Origin: Pararhodobacter sp.
Lineage (GTDB): Bacteria > Pseudomonadota > Alphaproteobacteria > Rhodobacterales > Rhodobacteraceae
DNA length: 64,000 nucleotides
Direction: 5' to 3'
NCBI GenBank assembly: GCA_020832805.1
Contig: JAFIED010000257.1
Coordinates: forward strand, 1-64,000
Under the pieces are notes generated by a model that was not told the origin of the DNA, searched no databases, and was given only the letters and a program-made list of their open reading frames with translations. Position 1 is the first letter of the stretch, and each line of letters opens with the position of its first letter. Both the position numbers and the translations under genes were made by a program. Of this stretch, positions 26,763-34,777 are shown in pieces.

Positions 26763-27466
26763 GCACCGCGACGATTCTGATCCTTGCCTTTCCGAATGTC
26801 ACGCAACTGGACCTGACAGGCCCTTACGAGGTGTTCTCCAGGCTGCCGGGCGCGCAGGTGGACATGGTATGGAAAACCACCGATCCGATCGTCTCGGACA
26901 CCGGGTTTGTCCTGACGCCGGCGCACAGCTTTGACAGCGCCCCCTTGGCCGATGTGATCGTGGTGCCGGGCGGGCCGGGCCAGGCAGTATTGATGGACGA
27001 TGAAGAGACATTGTCGTTTCTGCGCAGCCGTGCCGCGGCTGCGCAATGGGTGATGTCGGTCTGCACCGGCTCGCTGGTTCTGGGCGCGGCAGGACTGATC
27101 AAGGGCAAGCGCGCATCGTGCCACTGGCTGTCACTGCCGCTGATATCCATGCTGGGTGGCATCCCTGCCGATGAACGCGTGGTGTTCGATGGCACGCTGT
27201 GCACCACCGCCGGCGTTTCTGCAGGCATCGACGGGGCGCTGGCGCTGGTGGAAAAGCTGGCCGGACGCGACACCGCTGAATTCATCCAGCTTGCCATCGA
27301 ATACGACCCCAGGCCGCTGTTCAACGCCGGCTCGCCCCGAACCGCACCCCCCGAACTGGTGGCGCGCGTCACCGAAATGGCCGCACCGATGATTGCCAGC
27401 CGCACCGAGGGCGTGCGTGCCATTGCCGCCAAACTGGGCCTGACAAGCGAAGGACCGCATCAATGA
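26759..27466 (+). CDS. DJ-1/PfpI family protein (isonitrile-hydratase-like)
   Basis: A 235-residue glutamine-amidotransferase-like protein: VTQLDLTGPYEVFSRLPG at the start, then VVPGGPGQAVLMDDEE, the nucleophile-elbow Cys in MSVCTGSLVLGAAGLIKGKRASCHW, and the end TTAGVSAGIDGALALVEKLAG. This is the DJ-1/PfpI subgroup that includes isonitrile hydratase. The lone domain has no AraC-type DNA-binding part. Translationally coupled to genes on both sides. It may act on a nitrogenous intermediate of the same pathway. Confidence 0.88.
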   Translation: MSTATILILAFPNVTQLDLTGPYEVFSRLPGAQVDMVWKTTDPIVSDTGFVLTPAHSFDSAPLADVIVVPGGPGQAVLMDDEETLSFLRSRAAAAQWVMSVCTGSLVLGAAGLIKGKRASCHWLSLPLISMLGGIPADERVVFDGTLCTTAGVSAGIDGALALVEKLAGRDTAEFIQLAIEYDPRPLFNAGSPRTAPPELVARVTEMAAPMIASRTEGVRAIAAKLGLTSEGPHQ

Positions 27467-28404
27467 GCTATCCCGTTCCCGCCGACCAGCAACAGCCGGC
27501 GCCCGATCTTTACGCCTGGAACCCCTGGCGAAACCGGCCGCGCATCGAATGGCCAGACGGCAAGCGCCTGGCGTTCTGGGTGGCGCCGAATGTCGAATTC
27601 TATGAACTGGCCCCCCCGCGCGGACCGGCACGCGCCTCGTGGTTCCGGCCTGAACCGGACGTGCTGCATTATGGTATCCGCGATTACGGCAACCGCGTCG
27701 GTTTCTGGCGCATGGCGGACATGTTCGATGAACTGGGCGTGCGCGCCTCGATTTCACTGAACGTGGCGGTGCTGGACCATTTCCCCGAGATCGGGCGCGC
27801 GATGGCAGACCGCAACTGGGAATTGTTCAGCCACGGCGTCTACAACACGCGCTATCAGTACGGCATGTCGCCCGAACAGGAACGGGCCTTCATCCGCGAT
27901 GTGCGCGACAGCATCCACCGGGTTTCCGGCCAGGAACTGGCGGGCTGGCTCTCGCCGGCGTTGACCAACACGCCAGAGACCCTGAACATGCTGGCCGAAG
28001 AAGGTGTGGTCTACACGCTGGATCTGTTTCATGACGACCAGCCACAGCCCGTGCGGGTGCGCAGCGGCAAGTTGATGAGCCTGCCCTATTCCCTTCAGGT
28101 CAATGACTGGACAGGGTTGCACACCGGCGCGGGCACCGCGCGGGATTATGCGCGCATGATCCGCGACCAGTTCGACCGGCTTTATGCCGAGGGCGAAACC
28201 CTCGGCACTGTCATGGCCTTGCCACTGCATCCCTGGATGATCGGCTATCCGCATCGCTGGCAACCGCTGGCGGATGCCATCGAATATATCCTGGGCCATG
28301 AGGGCGTCTGGCACGCCACCGGGCGCGAGATCGCGGCGCATTACATGACCCATTATCATGACCGCGATGTCGCGCGTCTGTTCGGAGGCACCGATGGCCG
28401 TTGA
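27463..28404 (+). CDS. Polysaccharide-deacetylase-fold hydrolase (PuuE/imidase-like)
   Basis: A 313-residue NodB-fold protein with the features of allantoinase PuuE and cyclic-imide hydrolases rather than sugar deacetylases: RDYGNRVGFWRMADMFDELGVRASISLN, NWELFSHGVYNTRY, AGWLSPALTNTPET, and MALPLHPWMIGYPHR. It overlaps the DJ-1-type gene before it and its paralog after it. Its pair with the next gene suggests either two subunits or two steps on related ring amides. The substrate is inferred, not shown. Confidence 0.85.
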   Translation: MSYPVPADQQQPAPDLYAWNPWRNRPRIEWPDGKRLAFWVAPNVEFYELAPPRGPARASWFRPEPDVLHYGIRDYGNRVGFWRMADMFDELGVRASISLNVAVLDHFPEIGRAMADRNWELFSHGVYNTRYQYGMSPEQERAFIRDVRDSIHRVSGQELAGWLSPALTNTPETLNMLAEEGVVYTLDLFHDDQPQPVRVRSGKLMSLPYSLQVNDWTGLHTGAGTARDYARMIRDQFDRLYAEGETLGTVMALPLHPWMIGYPHRWQPLADAIEYILGHEGVWHATGREIAAHYMTHYHDRDVARLFGGTDGR

Positions 28405-29320
28405 CCCGTCCTACATGACCTATGCCCACCGCCGCCCCGGCATGGATCACGATCTTTATGAGCCCGGCTATCTGCCGGACCGCGCGCCTGTGCTCTGGCC
28501 GGGGGGCCGTCGGCTGGCAGTATGGATCGTGCCGGTGGTCGAGGTGTTTCCGCTGAACATGGCACCGCAACCGCTGGTCCCGCCCGGCGGCATGACCCGG
28601 CCTTACCCGGATTACTGGAACTATACCTTGCAGGACTATGGCAACCGGGTTGGCATCTATCGCATTCTGGATGCTTTGGTTGCGCGTGGCATGCAGTCCA
28701 GCGCGGCGGTCAGCGCGGTGCTGGCAGACCGGTATCCGGACCTGTTGCGCGACCTGCTGTCCGCGGGTTGCGAGATCATCGCCCATGGCCGCGACATGGG
28801 CACGCTGCACGCCCCGCATCTGAACATTGCCGACGAGGCTGCGATCATCGCCTCGGTCCGTGACCGGTTGGCGCAGGCAACCGGACAGGCGCCGCGCGGC
28901 TGGCTGTCGCCGGCGATGGTACTGTCACACGAAACCACGCGTCTGGTGGCCGAGGCCGGGTTTGCCTACACCTGCGACTGGGTGAATGACGAGCTGCCCT
29001 ACCGGATGACCGGCCCTGCCAAAGGGCTGACCGCCATGCCGCTGGGGTATGAATTGTCGGACCTGCGCCTGATGCTGGACTACAGGCATATGGCCTGGGA
29101 ATACGAACGTCAGGTTCAGGACGCCCTTGTCTTTCTGCTGGCCGAGGCACGCCGGGTCAACGCCGGTCGAATTCTGGCGCTGCCCTTGCACCCATGGCTG
29201 GTCGGCACGCCTCAGCGCATCAGTGCACTGGAGCGCCTGCTGGACATGATCGCCGCCGAACCCGACGTCTGGGTGGCAAGCGGCGATGACATCCTTTCTG
29301 CCTGGGAGGCCGGTCAATGA
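28394..29320 (+). CDS. Polysaccharide-deacetylase-fold hydrolase, paralog of preceding gene
   Basis: A 308-residue relative of the preceding protein with the same landmarks: LQDYGNRVGIYRILDALVARGMQSSAAVS, CEIIAHGRDMGTLHAP, RGWLSPAMVLSHET, ILALPLHPWLVGTPQR. The catalytic-loop residues around the HG motif differ (HGRDMGT versus HGVYNTR), so the two probably have different substrates or only one is active. The start overlaps the upstream gene by 11 nt and the end overlaps the MmgE/PrpD gene by ATGA. Confidence 0.85.
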   Translation: MAVDPSYMTYAHRRPGMDHDLYEPGYLPDRAPVLWPGGRRLAVWIVPVVEVFPLNMAPQPLVPPGGMTRPYPDYWNYTLQDYGNRVGIYRILDALVARGMQSSAAVSAVLADRYPDLLRDLLSAGCEIIAHGRDMGTLHAPHLNIADEAAIIASVRDRLAQATGQAPRGWLSPAMVLSHETTRLVAEAGFAYTCDWVNDELPYRMTGPAKGLTAMPLGYELSDLRLMLDYRHMAWEYERQVQDALVFLLAEARRVNAGRILALPLHPWLVGTPQRISALERLLDMIAAEPDVWVASGDDILSAWEAGQ

Positions 29321-30702
29321 CCACTGCACCCATCACGCGCGCCGCCGGCCGATTTGTCGCCCAGACCCGCTTTGGCGATCTGCCGCCCGAGGCCGCCGAG
29401 GTGGCGCGGCTTGGTTTTGCCGATACCTTTGCCGTCATGCTGGCCGGTCGAAACGAGCCCGTAACACGCGTTGTTTCCGCCTATGCCAGGGCCGGCCTGG
29501 CACCCGGCGACGCGCCGTGGCTGTTCGGTCAGGGGCATGCGGCACCCGAGGCCAGCGCCCTGATCGACGCGACCGCCGCCCATGCCCTGGATTTCGACGA
29601 TTACGCCTTTTCCAACCATGTCAGCGCCGTGCTGGTGCCCGTGGTGCTGGCCTGTGCGCCGCTTTCGCCTGACCCGTCAGGGCGGCGGATGGTAACGGCC
29701 TATGCCGTCGCCTACGAGGTGTGGGCCGACCTGATGGGCCGCGAGCCGGATCATCTGCACTCCAAGGGCTGGCACCCCACCGCGGTTTTCGGACCCGTCG
29801 CAGCGGCCGCGGCGGCGGCCCATATGCTGGGGCTGGACGCGGCAGACGCCACGAACGCGCTTGCCCTGGCGGCCAGCCACGCGGGCGGGCTGATGGCCAA
29901 TTTCGGGTCCATGACCAAGCCCTATCACGCGGGCCTTGCGGCAGAAATGGGGGTGCGCGCGGTGCGCCTGACCCAGGCGGGCATGACCGCCCAGCCGATC
30001 GCGCTGGAAAGCCCGGTTGGCCTGCTGGCGGCGCTGTCGCCGGATCGCGCGGTGGACTTGACCCGCGAAACGACCTTTGGCGCACGCTGGAAGATCGCCG
30101 AGGCGCGTATCAACATCAAGAAATACCCCACGGTCGGCGCCTCTCAGCGCATTATAGACGCGCTGGTCGCGCTGCATGCCGAAGGCCGCATGCCTGACCC
30201 GGCGCAGATTGCGAAACTGATACCGCGTGTGTCGGTGAAACACGCCGCGGTGATGCCCTTTGCCGACCCGCGGGATGCCGCCGAGGCCAAGTTCAGCCTG
30301 AGTTTCGTCACGGCCGCAGCGGTCTTGTGGGGGCGCGTGGGTTTTGCCGAAATGACACCCGCGCGACTGGCCGACCCGGTGCTGCGCGCCCTGATTGCGC
30401 AGGTACAGGTGGATGCCCATGAAGACTATGACCCGGAATATCCCGTGGCGGCGGTATGGGACATGGTCACGCTGGTGCTGAAGGACGGCACAACGGTAGA
30501 AAGCCCGAAAATTCACCATTTCACCGGCCATGCCAAGGCGCCCCTGACCAAACGGCAGCACTGGGACAAGTTTGCCGACTGCGCCTCTTACGGCGGGGTC
30601 GATCCGGCCATCGCCCGGGCGCTGTTCGACCTTGCCGCAACGATCGACACCAACGACCGGCCAGCCGAGGCCCTGGCCCGGCTGGCACTGCATCCCGCAT
30701 GA
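29317..30702 (+). CDS. MmgE/PrpD family protein
   Basis: A 461-residue member of the family of 2-methylcitrate dehydratase and cis-aconitate/itaconate-type decarboxylases. It shows ARLGFADTFAVMLAG, ATAAHALDFDDYAF, HSKGWHPTAVFGPVAAAAAAAHMLGLDA, GGLMANFGSMTKPYHAGLAAEMG and a late RINIKKYPTVGASQR. It removes or adds water (or CO2) on a branched tricarboxylate or similar acid. In this operon it could make the alkene or hydroxy acid that the CoA-transferase and lyase then handle. The plain family call is strong; the reaction is not certain. Confidence 0.9.
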   Translation: MTTAPITRAAGRFVAQTRFGDLPPEAAEVARLGFADTFAVMLAGRNEPVTRVVSAYARAGLAPGDAPWLFGQGHAAPEASALIDATAAHALDFDDYAFSNHVSAVLVPVVLACAPLSPDPSGRRMVTAYAVAYEVWADLMGREPDHLHSKGWHPTAVFGPVAAAAAAAHMLGLDAADATNALALAASHAGGLMANFGSMTKPYHAGLAAEMGVRAVRLTQAGMTAQPIALESPVGLLAALSPDRAVDLTRETTFGARWKIAEARINIKKYPTVGASQRIIDALVALHAEGRMPDPAQIAKLIPRVSVKHAAVMPFADPRDAAEAKFSLSFVTAAAVLWGRVGFAEMTPARLADPVLRALIAQVQVDAHEDYDPEYPVAAVWDMVTLVLKDGTTVESPKIHHFTGHAKAPLTKRQHWDKFADCASYGGVDPAIARALFDLAATIDTNDRPAEALARLALHPA

Positions 30703-30714
30703 CGCGTGCGGGCA

Positions 30715-30766
30715 ATACCCTGCGGGTATGATCCCGCGCACAAGCGGCCCCTGGAAAAAGGGCCGC
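30715..30766. other. Two intercistronic hairpins before the TRAP genes
   Basis: ATACCC-tgc-GGGTAT (30715-30729) and GCGGCCC-ctggaaaaa-GGGCCGC (30744-30766) sit in the 82-nt gap between the MmgE/PrpD gene and dctP. There is no T run, so they look like RNA stabilisers or processing sites that raise expression of the abundant binding protein, rather than a full stop. Confidence 0.45.
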
Positions 30767-30784
30767 GCAACAGGGAGAAAAACC

Positions 30785-31822
30785 ATGACTGACAGAAGGA
30801 AGTCTCCGATTTTCCCGCTGACCAAGCGGGGTTTCCTGGCAGGCTCGGTTGCGGCTGCCAGCGTTCTGGCGTCCCCCTCGATCTTGCGGGCACAGGGCCG
30901 GCGCGGCTGGGACAGGCCGATCATAGCCGCGCTGAACGCGCGCGAGGGCGATCCGACCGACATTTCCATCCGGCGGATCCCTGAAATCCTGGCCGAACAA
31001 TACGACATCGACATCACCATCGAGATCTACCCGTCCTCGCAGCTTGCGGCGGATATCGGCCAGCTTGAAGGGGTGCAGAACGGTTTATGGGATATCGCCT
31101 CGAACGCTACCGCGGCATTCTTCGGCTTCACCCGCGCCTTTCATTTCATGGACCTGCCGTTCCTGTACCCAACCTGGGACGACGCGCTGGAGGCGGTCAG
31201 ATCCGACTTCATGCTGGAACGGTTCGCCGCTGCCGAAGCCGAGATGCCCCTGAAGATCCTACCGATCGTGGGGGCTGGCGGTTATCGCCTGCTGTCGAAC
31301 AAGCTGCGCGAGGTGCGCATCCCGTCGGATATGGCCGGGATCAAGTTCCGCTCGTCCTTTGGGGGTTCGGTCGTGGACCAGAACACGATCACCGCCTGGG
31401 GTGGCGTGCCTGTGCCGCTGGGTTGGTCCGAAAGCTATACCGGCGCGCAGCAGGGCATCATCGAGGGCATGTTCGTTCAGCCAATCTGGACCTATATTGC
31501 CCGTTTCCACGAGATCATGGGTCATGCCACGCGCGTGCCTTCCAACTGGGTGGGCCAGTTGCAGGTCATGCATCATCAGACCTGGGCCGATATGCCCGAT
31601 GACATCAAGGGCCCTTTCATGGAAGCCGCGCAAATGGCCGCCGACGAAGGCAACGCACTGGATCGCGCGCTGGAAGACGATTTTGTGGCGCAGCTCAACG
31701 ACAACGGCATGACCGTCTATGAACCGAATGCCGACGAAATGGCCGAGTGGCGCGAACTTGCACTGGCCACATGGGGCGACTCGGGCGTCGATGCAGAGCT
31801 GATCGCACGGCTGCAAGGCTAG
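30785..31822 (+). CDS. dctP: TRAP transporter solute-binding protein (DctP)
   Basis: A 345-residue periplasmic receptor. The N-terminus (LTKRGFLAGSVAAASVLASPSILRAQG) is a signal peptide with a Lys-Arg variant of the Tat motif. The DctP fold is seen in ITIEIYPSSQLAADIGQLEGVQNGLWDIASNATA and MAGIKFRSSFGGSVVDQNTITAWGGVPVPLGWSESYTGAQQGIIEG. AGGGAGAAAAACC precedes ATG 30785. TRAP receptors bind organic acids, so the operon's starting compound is probably a carboxylate. It is followed at once by both membrane subunits. Confidence 0.92.
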   Translation: MTDRRKSPIFPLTKRGFLAGSVAAASVLASPSILRAQGRRGWDRPIIAALNAREGDPTDISIRRIPEILAEQYDIDITIEIYPSSQLAADIGQLEGVQNGLWDIASNATAAFFGFTRAFHFMDLPFLYPTWDDALEAVRSDFMLERFAAAEAEMPLKILPIVGAGGYRLLSNKLREVRIPSDMAGIKFRSSFGGSVVDQNTITAWGGVPVPLGWSESYTGAQQGIIEGMFVQPIWTYIARFHEIMGHATRVPSNWVGQLQVMHHQTWADMPDDIKGPFMEAAQMAADEGNALDRALEDDFVAQLNDNGMTVYEPNADEMAEWRELALATWGDSGVDAELIARLQG

Positions 31823-31827
31823 AAAGG

Positions 31828-32352
31828 ATGACCGCGCTTGCCAGGGTTGCGCGCGTCTTCGAGACCGCCGCCTATGCGGTGGCGGTTCTGGCCCTGCTGA
31901 TCATCACCTGCGCGATGGTCGCGCAGGTGATCTTTCGCTACGCATTGTCACTGCCACTGCAATGGTCGGAAACGGTTTCCGTATACGCACTGGTCTGGGT
32001 GGTGTTCATCGGGGCCGGGGCGCTGGCATTCCAGCCCGGCGGGCATGTGTCGATTCCATCCCTGACAGATCGGCTTCCTGTGGCAATCAGGGCACTGACC
32101 ACGGTGCTGGGACGGGTCGGCATCGTGGCCTTTGCGCTGGTTATCATCTGGATCAGCCTGCAATGGCTGACCCGTGGTGCACATCAGATGTCACCAGTGC
32201 TGGGCCTGTCAACGCGCTGGGTCAAGCTTTGCCTGCCGTTGGGCATTGGTCTGTTGGGCGTTGCGGCACTGTTCCGTCTGGCCGAGGAATTGCCGGCACT
32301 GATCCGGCGGGACTGGACCCGGTTCCCGCGCGAGTTTTCAGAGGAGCCCTGA
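31828..32352 (+). CDS. dctQ: TRAP transporter small permease (DctQ)
   Basis: A 174-residue membrane protein with four predicted spans: AAYAVAVLALLIITCAMVAQVIFRY, ETVSVYALVWVVFIGAGALAF, GRVGIVAFALVIIWISLQWL and WVKLCLPLGIGLLGVAALFRLAEEL. The pattern RY..W.ET..Y.LvW is the DctQ hallmark. ATG 31828 is five bases after the dctP stop. It forms the membrane complex with DctM. Confidence 0.92.
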   Translation: MTALARVARVFETAAYAVAVLALLIITCAMVAQVIFRYALSLPLQWSETVSVYALVWVVFIGAGALAFQPGGHVSIPSLTDRLPVAIRALTTVLGRVGIVAFALVIIWISLQWLTRGAHQMSPVLGLSTRWVKLCLPLGIGLLGVAALFRLAEELPALIRRDWTRFPREFSEEP

Positions 32353-32357
32353 AAACA

Positions 32358-33656
32358 GTGGACATCATCGGTCCCTATCTCTTGTTGCCCTTCTTCGTTC
32401 TGCTGCTGGCCAATCTGCCGGTTGCCGTGTGTCTGGGGCTGTCGTCGCTGGTTTTCCTGTTTTTCTCCGGTACGCGCCTGCCACCGCTGCTGATCGTGTC
32501 GGAAATGTACGATTCGGTCGCAAAGTTCGCCCTGCTGGCACTGCCGATGTTCGTACTGGCGGGCGAATTGATGAACCGCCTGCAATTGACCGACCGCCTG
32601 ATCGACTTTGCACGCCTGCTGGTGGGCTGGGTTCGTGGCGGGCTGGCCCATGTGAATATTGCCGCATCGATGCTGTTTGCGGGCGTTTCGGGGTCGATCT
32701 TCGGTGATCTCGCCTCCATCGGCACCATCCTGATTCCCTCGATGATCAGGGAACGCTATGGCGCGGCCTTTTCGGCGGCGGTGACGGCATCAAGCGGGCT
32801 GATCGGCGCAATCATCCCGCCATCCACCATCATGATCATCCTCGGGGCGCATCTGAACCTGTCCATCGGAGGGCTGTTCGCCGCCGGAATCGTGCCGGGC
32901 CTGCTGATCGGCCTGGCGCTGATGGTCGTGGCCTTTGTCGAAAGCTGGCGCAAGGGCTATGGCGCGGTCTGGCGACCCGAAGGCATGGGGCATGCCAGCC
33001 GCATCACGCTGCGTGCCCTGCCGGTGCTGACGGTGCCCGTGTTCCTGATCGGCGGCATCATCGGCGGTGTGTTCACCCCGACCGAAGCCGGGGCGGCGGC
33101 CGTGGCCTATACCTTTGTGCTGGGGCTGATCTATCGGCGCATCGATCTGCCGCTGTTGCTGACGGCATTGCGCGAAACCGTGCGCATAACCGCCTCGGCG
33201 TTGCTGATCGTCTCTACCGCCTTTGTCTTTTCACGCATCCTGACCTTTCACCGCATCCCGCAGGAACTGCTGGACCTGTTGCTGGCCGTTTCGGAAAATC
33301 CGTTGATGCTGATCTTGTTGATGACGCTGGTGCTGGTGATCGTCGGTACCTTCATGGATGCGCTGGCCAACATGATCATCATGGGCCCCCTGTTGATGCC
33401 GGTCATGGTGGGCGGGCTGGACATGCACCCGATCCAGTTCGGTATCTGGTTGATGATCGGGCTTTTGCTGGGCCTGCTGACCCCGCCACTGGGGTTGGCA
33501 CTGTTCATGGTTGCGCCCATTGCAAAAGTGCCCGTCTTGCGGGTGGCAATGGCCGTTGTGCCGTTTCTTGCCGCGCAACTGGTCGTGCTGCTGGCGGTGG
33601 CGCTGGTGCCGGCCATCACCCTGACCCTTCCCCGAATGACAGGATTGATCCCTTGA
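32358..33656 (+). CDS. dctM: TRAP transporter large permease (DctM)
   Basis: A 432-residue, 12-span permease. It starts at GTG 32358 (GAGGAG 12 nt before); the long track frame is out of register with the true start. Signatures: ALPMFVLAGELMNRLQLTDRLIDFARLLVGWVRGGLAHVNIAASMLFAGVSGS, SGLIGAIIPPSTIMIILG, FTPTEAGAAAVAY and MDALANMIIMGPLL. The end overlaps the TTG start of the Old Yellow Enzyme gene. Ion-coupled import of an acid is the expected role. Confidence 0.93.
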   Translation: MDIIGPYLLLPFFVLLLANLPVAVCLGLSSLVFLFFSGTRLPPLLIVSEMYDSVAKFALLALPMFVLAGELMNRLQLTDRLIDFARLLVGWVRGGLAHVNIAASMLFAGVSGSIFGDLASIGTILIPSMIRERYGAAFSAAVTASSGLIGAIIPPSTIMIILGAHLNLSIGGLFAAGIVPGLLIGLALMVVAFVESWRKGYGAVWRPEGMGHASRITLRALPVLTVPVFLIGGIIGGVFTPTEAGAAAVAYTFVLGLIYRRIDLPLLLTALRETVRITASALLIVSTAFVFSRILTFHRIPQELLDLLLAVSENPLMLILLMTLVLVIVGTFMDALANMIIMGPLLMPVMVGGLDMHPIQFGIWLMIGLLLGLLTPPLGLALFMVAPIAKVPVLRVAMAVVPFLAAQLVVLLAVALVPAITLTLPRMTGLIP

Positions 33657-34711
33657 CCCCACCCGATGACGTGGCCGCGCTTTTCCGGCCGTTCGACCTG
33701 ACACCCCGCCTACGGCTGCCCAACCGCATCGTACTGGCCCCGTGCACCCGCAACCGTGCCGAGCACGACCTGTCACCCACCCCGGGCGCAATCGATCACT
33801 ATGCCGACCGCGCGGCGGCCGGGTTGCTGATTACCGAGGCGGTGCTGATCAGTCACGGCATTCAGGGCTATGTCGACACGCCCGGAATCTTTACCGATGC
33901 ACATCAGGCTGCATGGGCAAAGGTTGCCACCGCCGTACATGAGCGGGGCGGGCGCATCTTCATGCAATTGTGGCACCCGGGGCGCATGGCGCATTCGCAT
34001 TTTCACGGTGTGCCGCCGCGCGCGCCCTCTGCCGTGTTCGATCCCGGGCCGCGCCGGCAGACCCGCGTTTCCCTGGAACATGAACCCCCCGTGCCATTAA
34101 GCGAGGGCGAGATCAGCGGCATTCTCTGCGATTACGAACAGGCGGCGCAGCGCGCCATTGCCGCCGGCTTCGACGGGGTGGAGATTCATGGCGCCAATGG
34201 CTATCTGCCAGAGCAGTTCTGGCGCATGCATACCAACCGGCGCACCGATGGCTGGGGCGGTACGCCCGAACGCCGCGCGCGATTTTGCCTGGCGCTTTGC
34301 AGCCGTGTGGCCGCCGCCATCGGCCCTGACCGCGTGGGCCTGCGCCTGTCGCCAATGGCCTATTTCAGCGAGATGAAATATATGCCGGGTGACAATCTTG
34401 CGCTTGATGTGATCCTGTCACGCTTGTCCGGCGTGGGGCTGGCCTATGTCCATACAGGCATTATCGACGACAAACCCGAGGCCGTGCTGGGCGGCACCTG
34501 CACGCAGTATCTGCGCGCACGCTGGCCGGGCGTGCTGGTGACAAACGGGGCGCTGACACCTGAAAAGGGCGCGGCCCTCGTCGCGGCCGGCGAGGCAGAG
34601 CTGGCGGCCTTTGGCAAGCTGTTCCTGGCCAATGCCGATCTTGTCGCGCGCTTGTCGCAGGGCATGCCCCTGGAACCCTATTCGCGCGCGGTGCTGGACC
34701 GGTTCACCTGA
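33653..34711 (+). CDS. NADH:flavin oxidoreductase, Old Yellow Enzyme type
   Basis: A 352-residue FMN TIM barrel. A TTG start overlaps the dctM stop (TTGA); no in-frame ATG is near. OYE features: RLPNRIVLAPCTRNRAEHD, FMQLWHPGRMAHSHFH, GFDGVEIHGANGYLPEQF with the His/Asn pair, TDGWGGTPERRARF and ANADLVARL. OYEs reduce activated C=C bonds or nitro groups using NAD(P)H. Within this operon it could reduce an unsaturated acid or imide intermediate before hydration or cleavage. Confidence 0.9.
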   Translation: MTPPDDVAALFRPFDLTPRLRLPNRIVLAPCTRNRAEHDLSPTPGAIDHYADRAAAGLLITEAVLISHGIQGYVDTPGIFTDAHQAAWAKVATAVHERGGRIFMQLWHPGRMAHSHFHGVPPRAPSAVFDPGPRRQTRVSLEHEPPVPLSEGEISGILCDYEQAAQRAIAAGFDGVEIHGANGYLPEQFWRMHTNRRTDGWGGTPERRARFCLALCSRVAAAIGPDRVGLRLSPMAYFSEMKYMPGDNLALDVILSRLSGVGLAYVHTGIIDDKPEAVLGGTCTQYLRARWPGVLVTNGALTPEKGAALVAAGEAELAAFGKLFLANADLVARLSQGMPLEPYSRAVLDRFT

Positions 34712-34747
34712 TCACCCCCGGGGGCCCGCGCCGACAAGGAAACGATC

Positions 34748-34777
34748 ATGGATACTGCGTGCGCTGATGACAGGTAA
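34748..34777 (+). promoter_or_regulatory. Nine-codon leader ORF before the CoA-ligase fusion gene
   Basis: AAGGAAA lies 6-8 nt before ATG 34748, the best ribosome site in the gap, but it opens only MDTACADDR followed by TAA at 34775. The first in-frame ATG of the big gene (34767) lies inside this mini-ORF. This looks like start by reinitiation or coupling, or else a one-base error that hides the true start. Confidence 0.35.
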
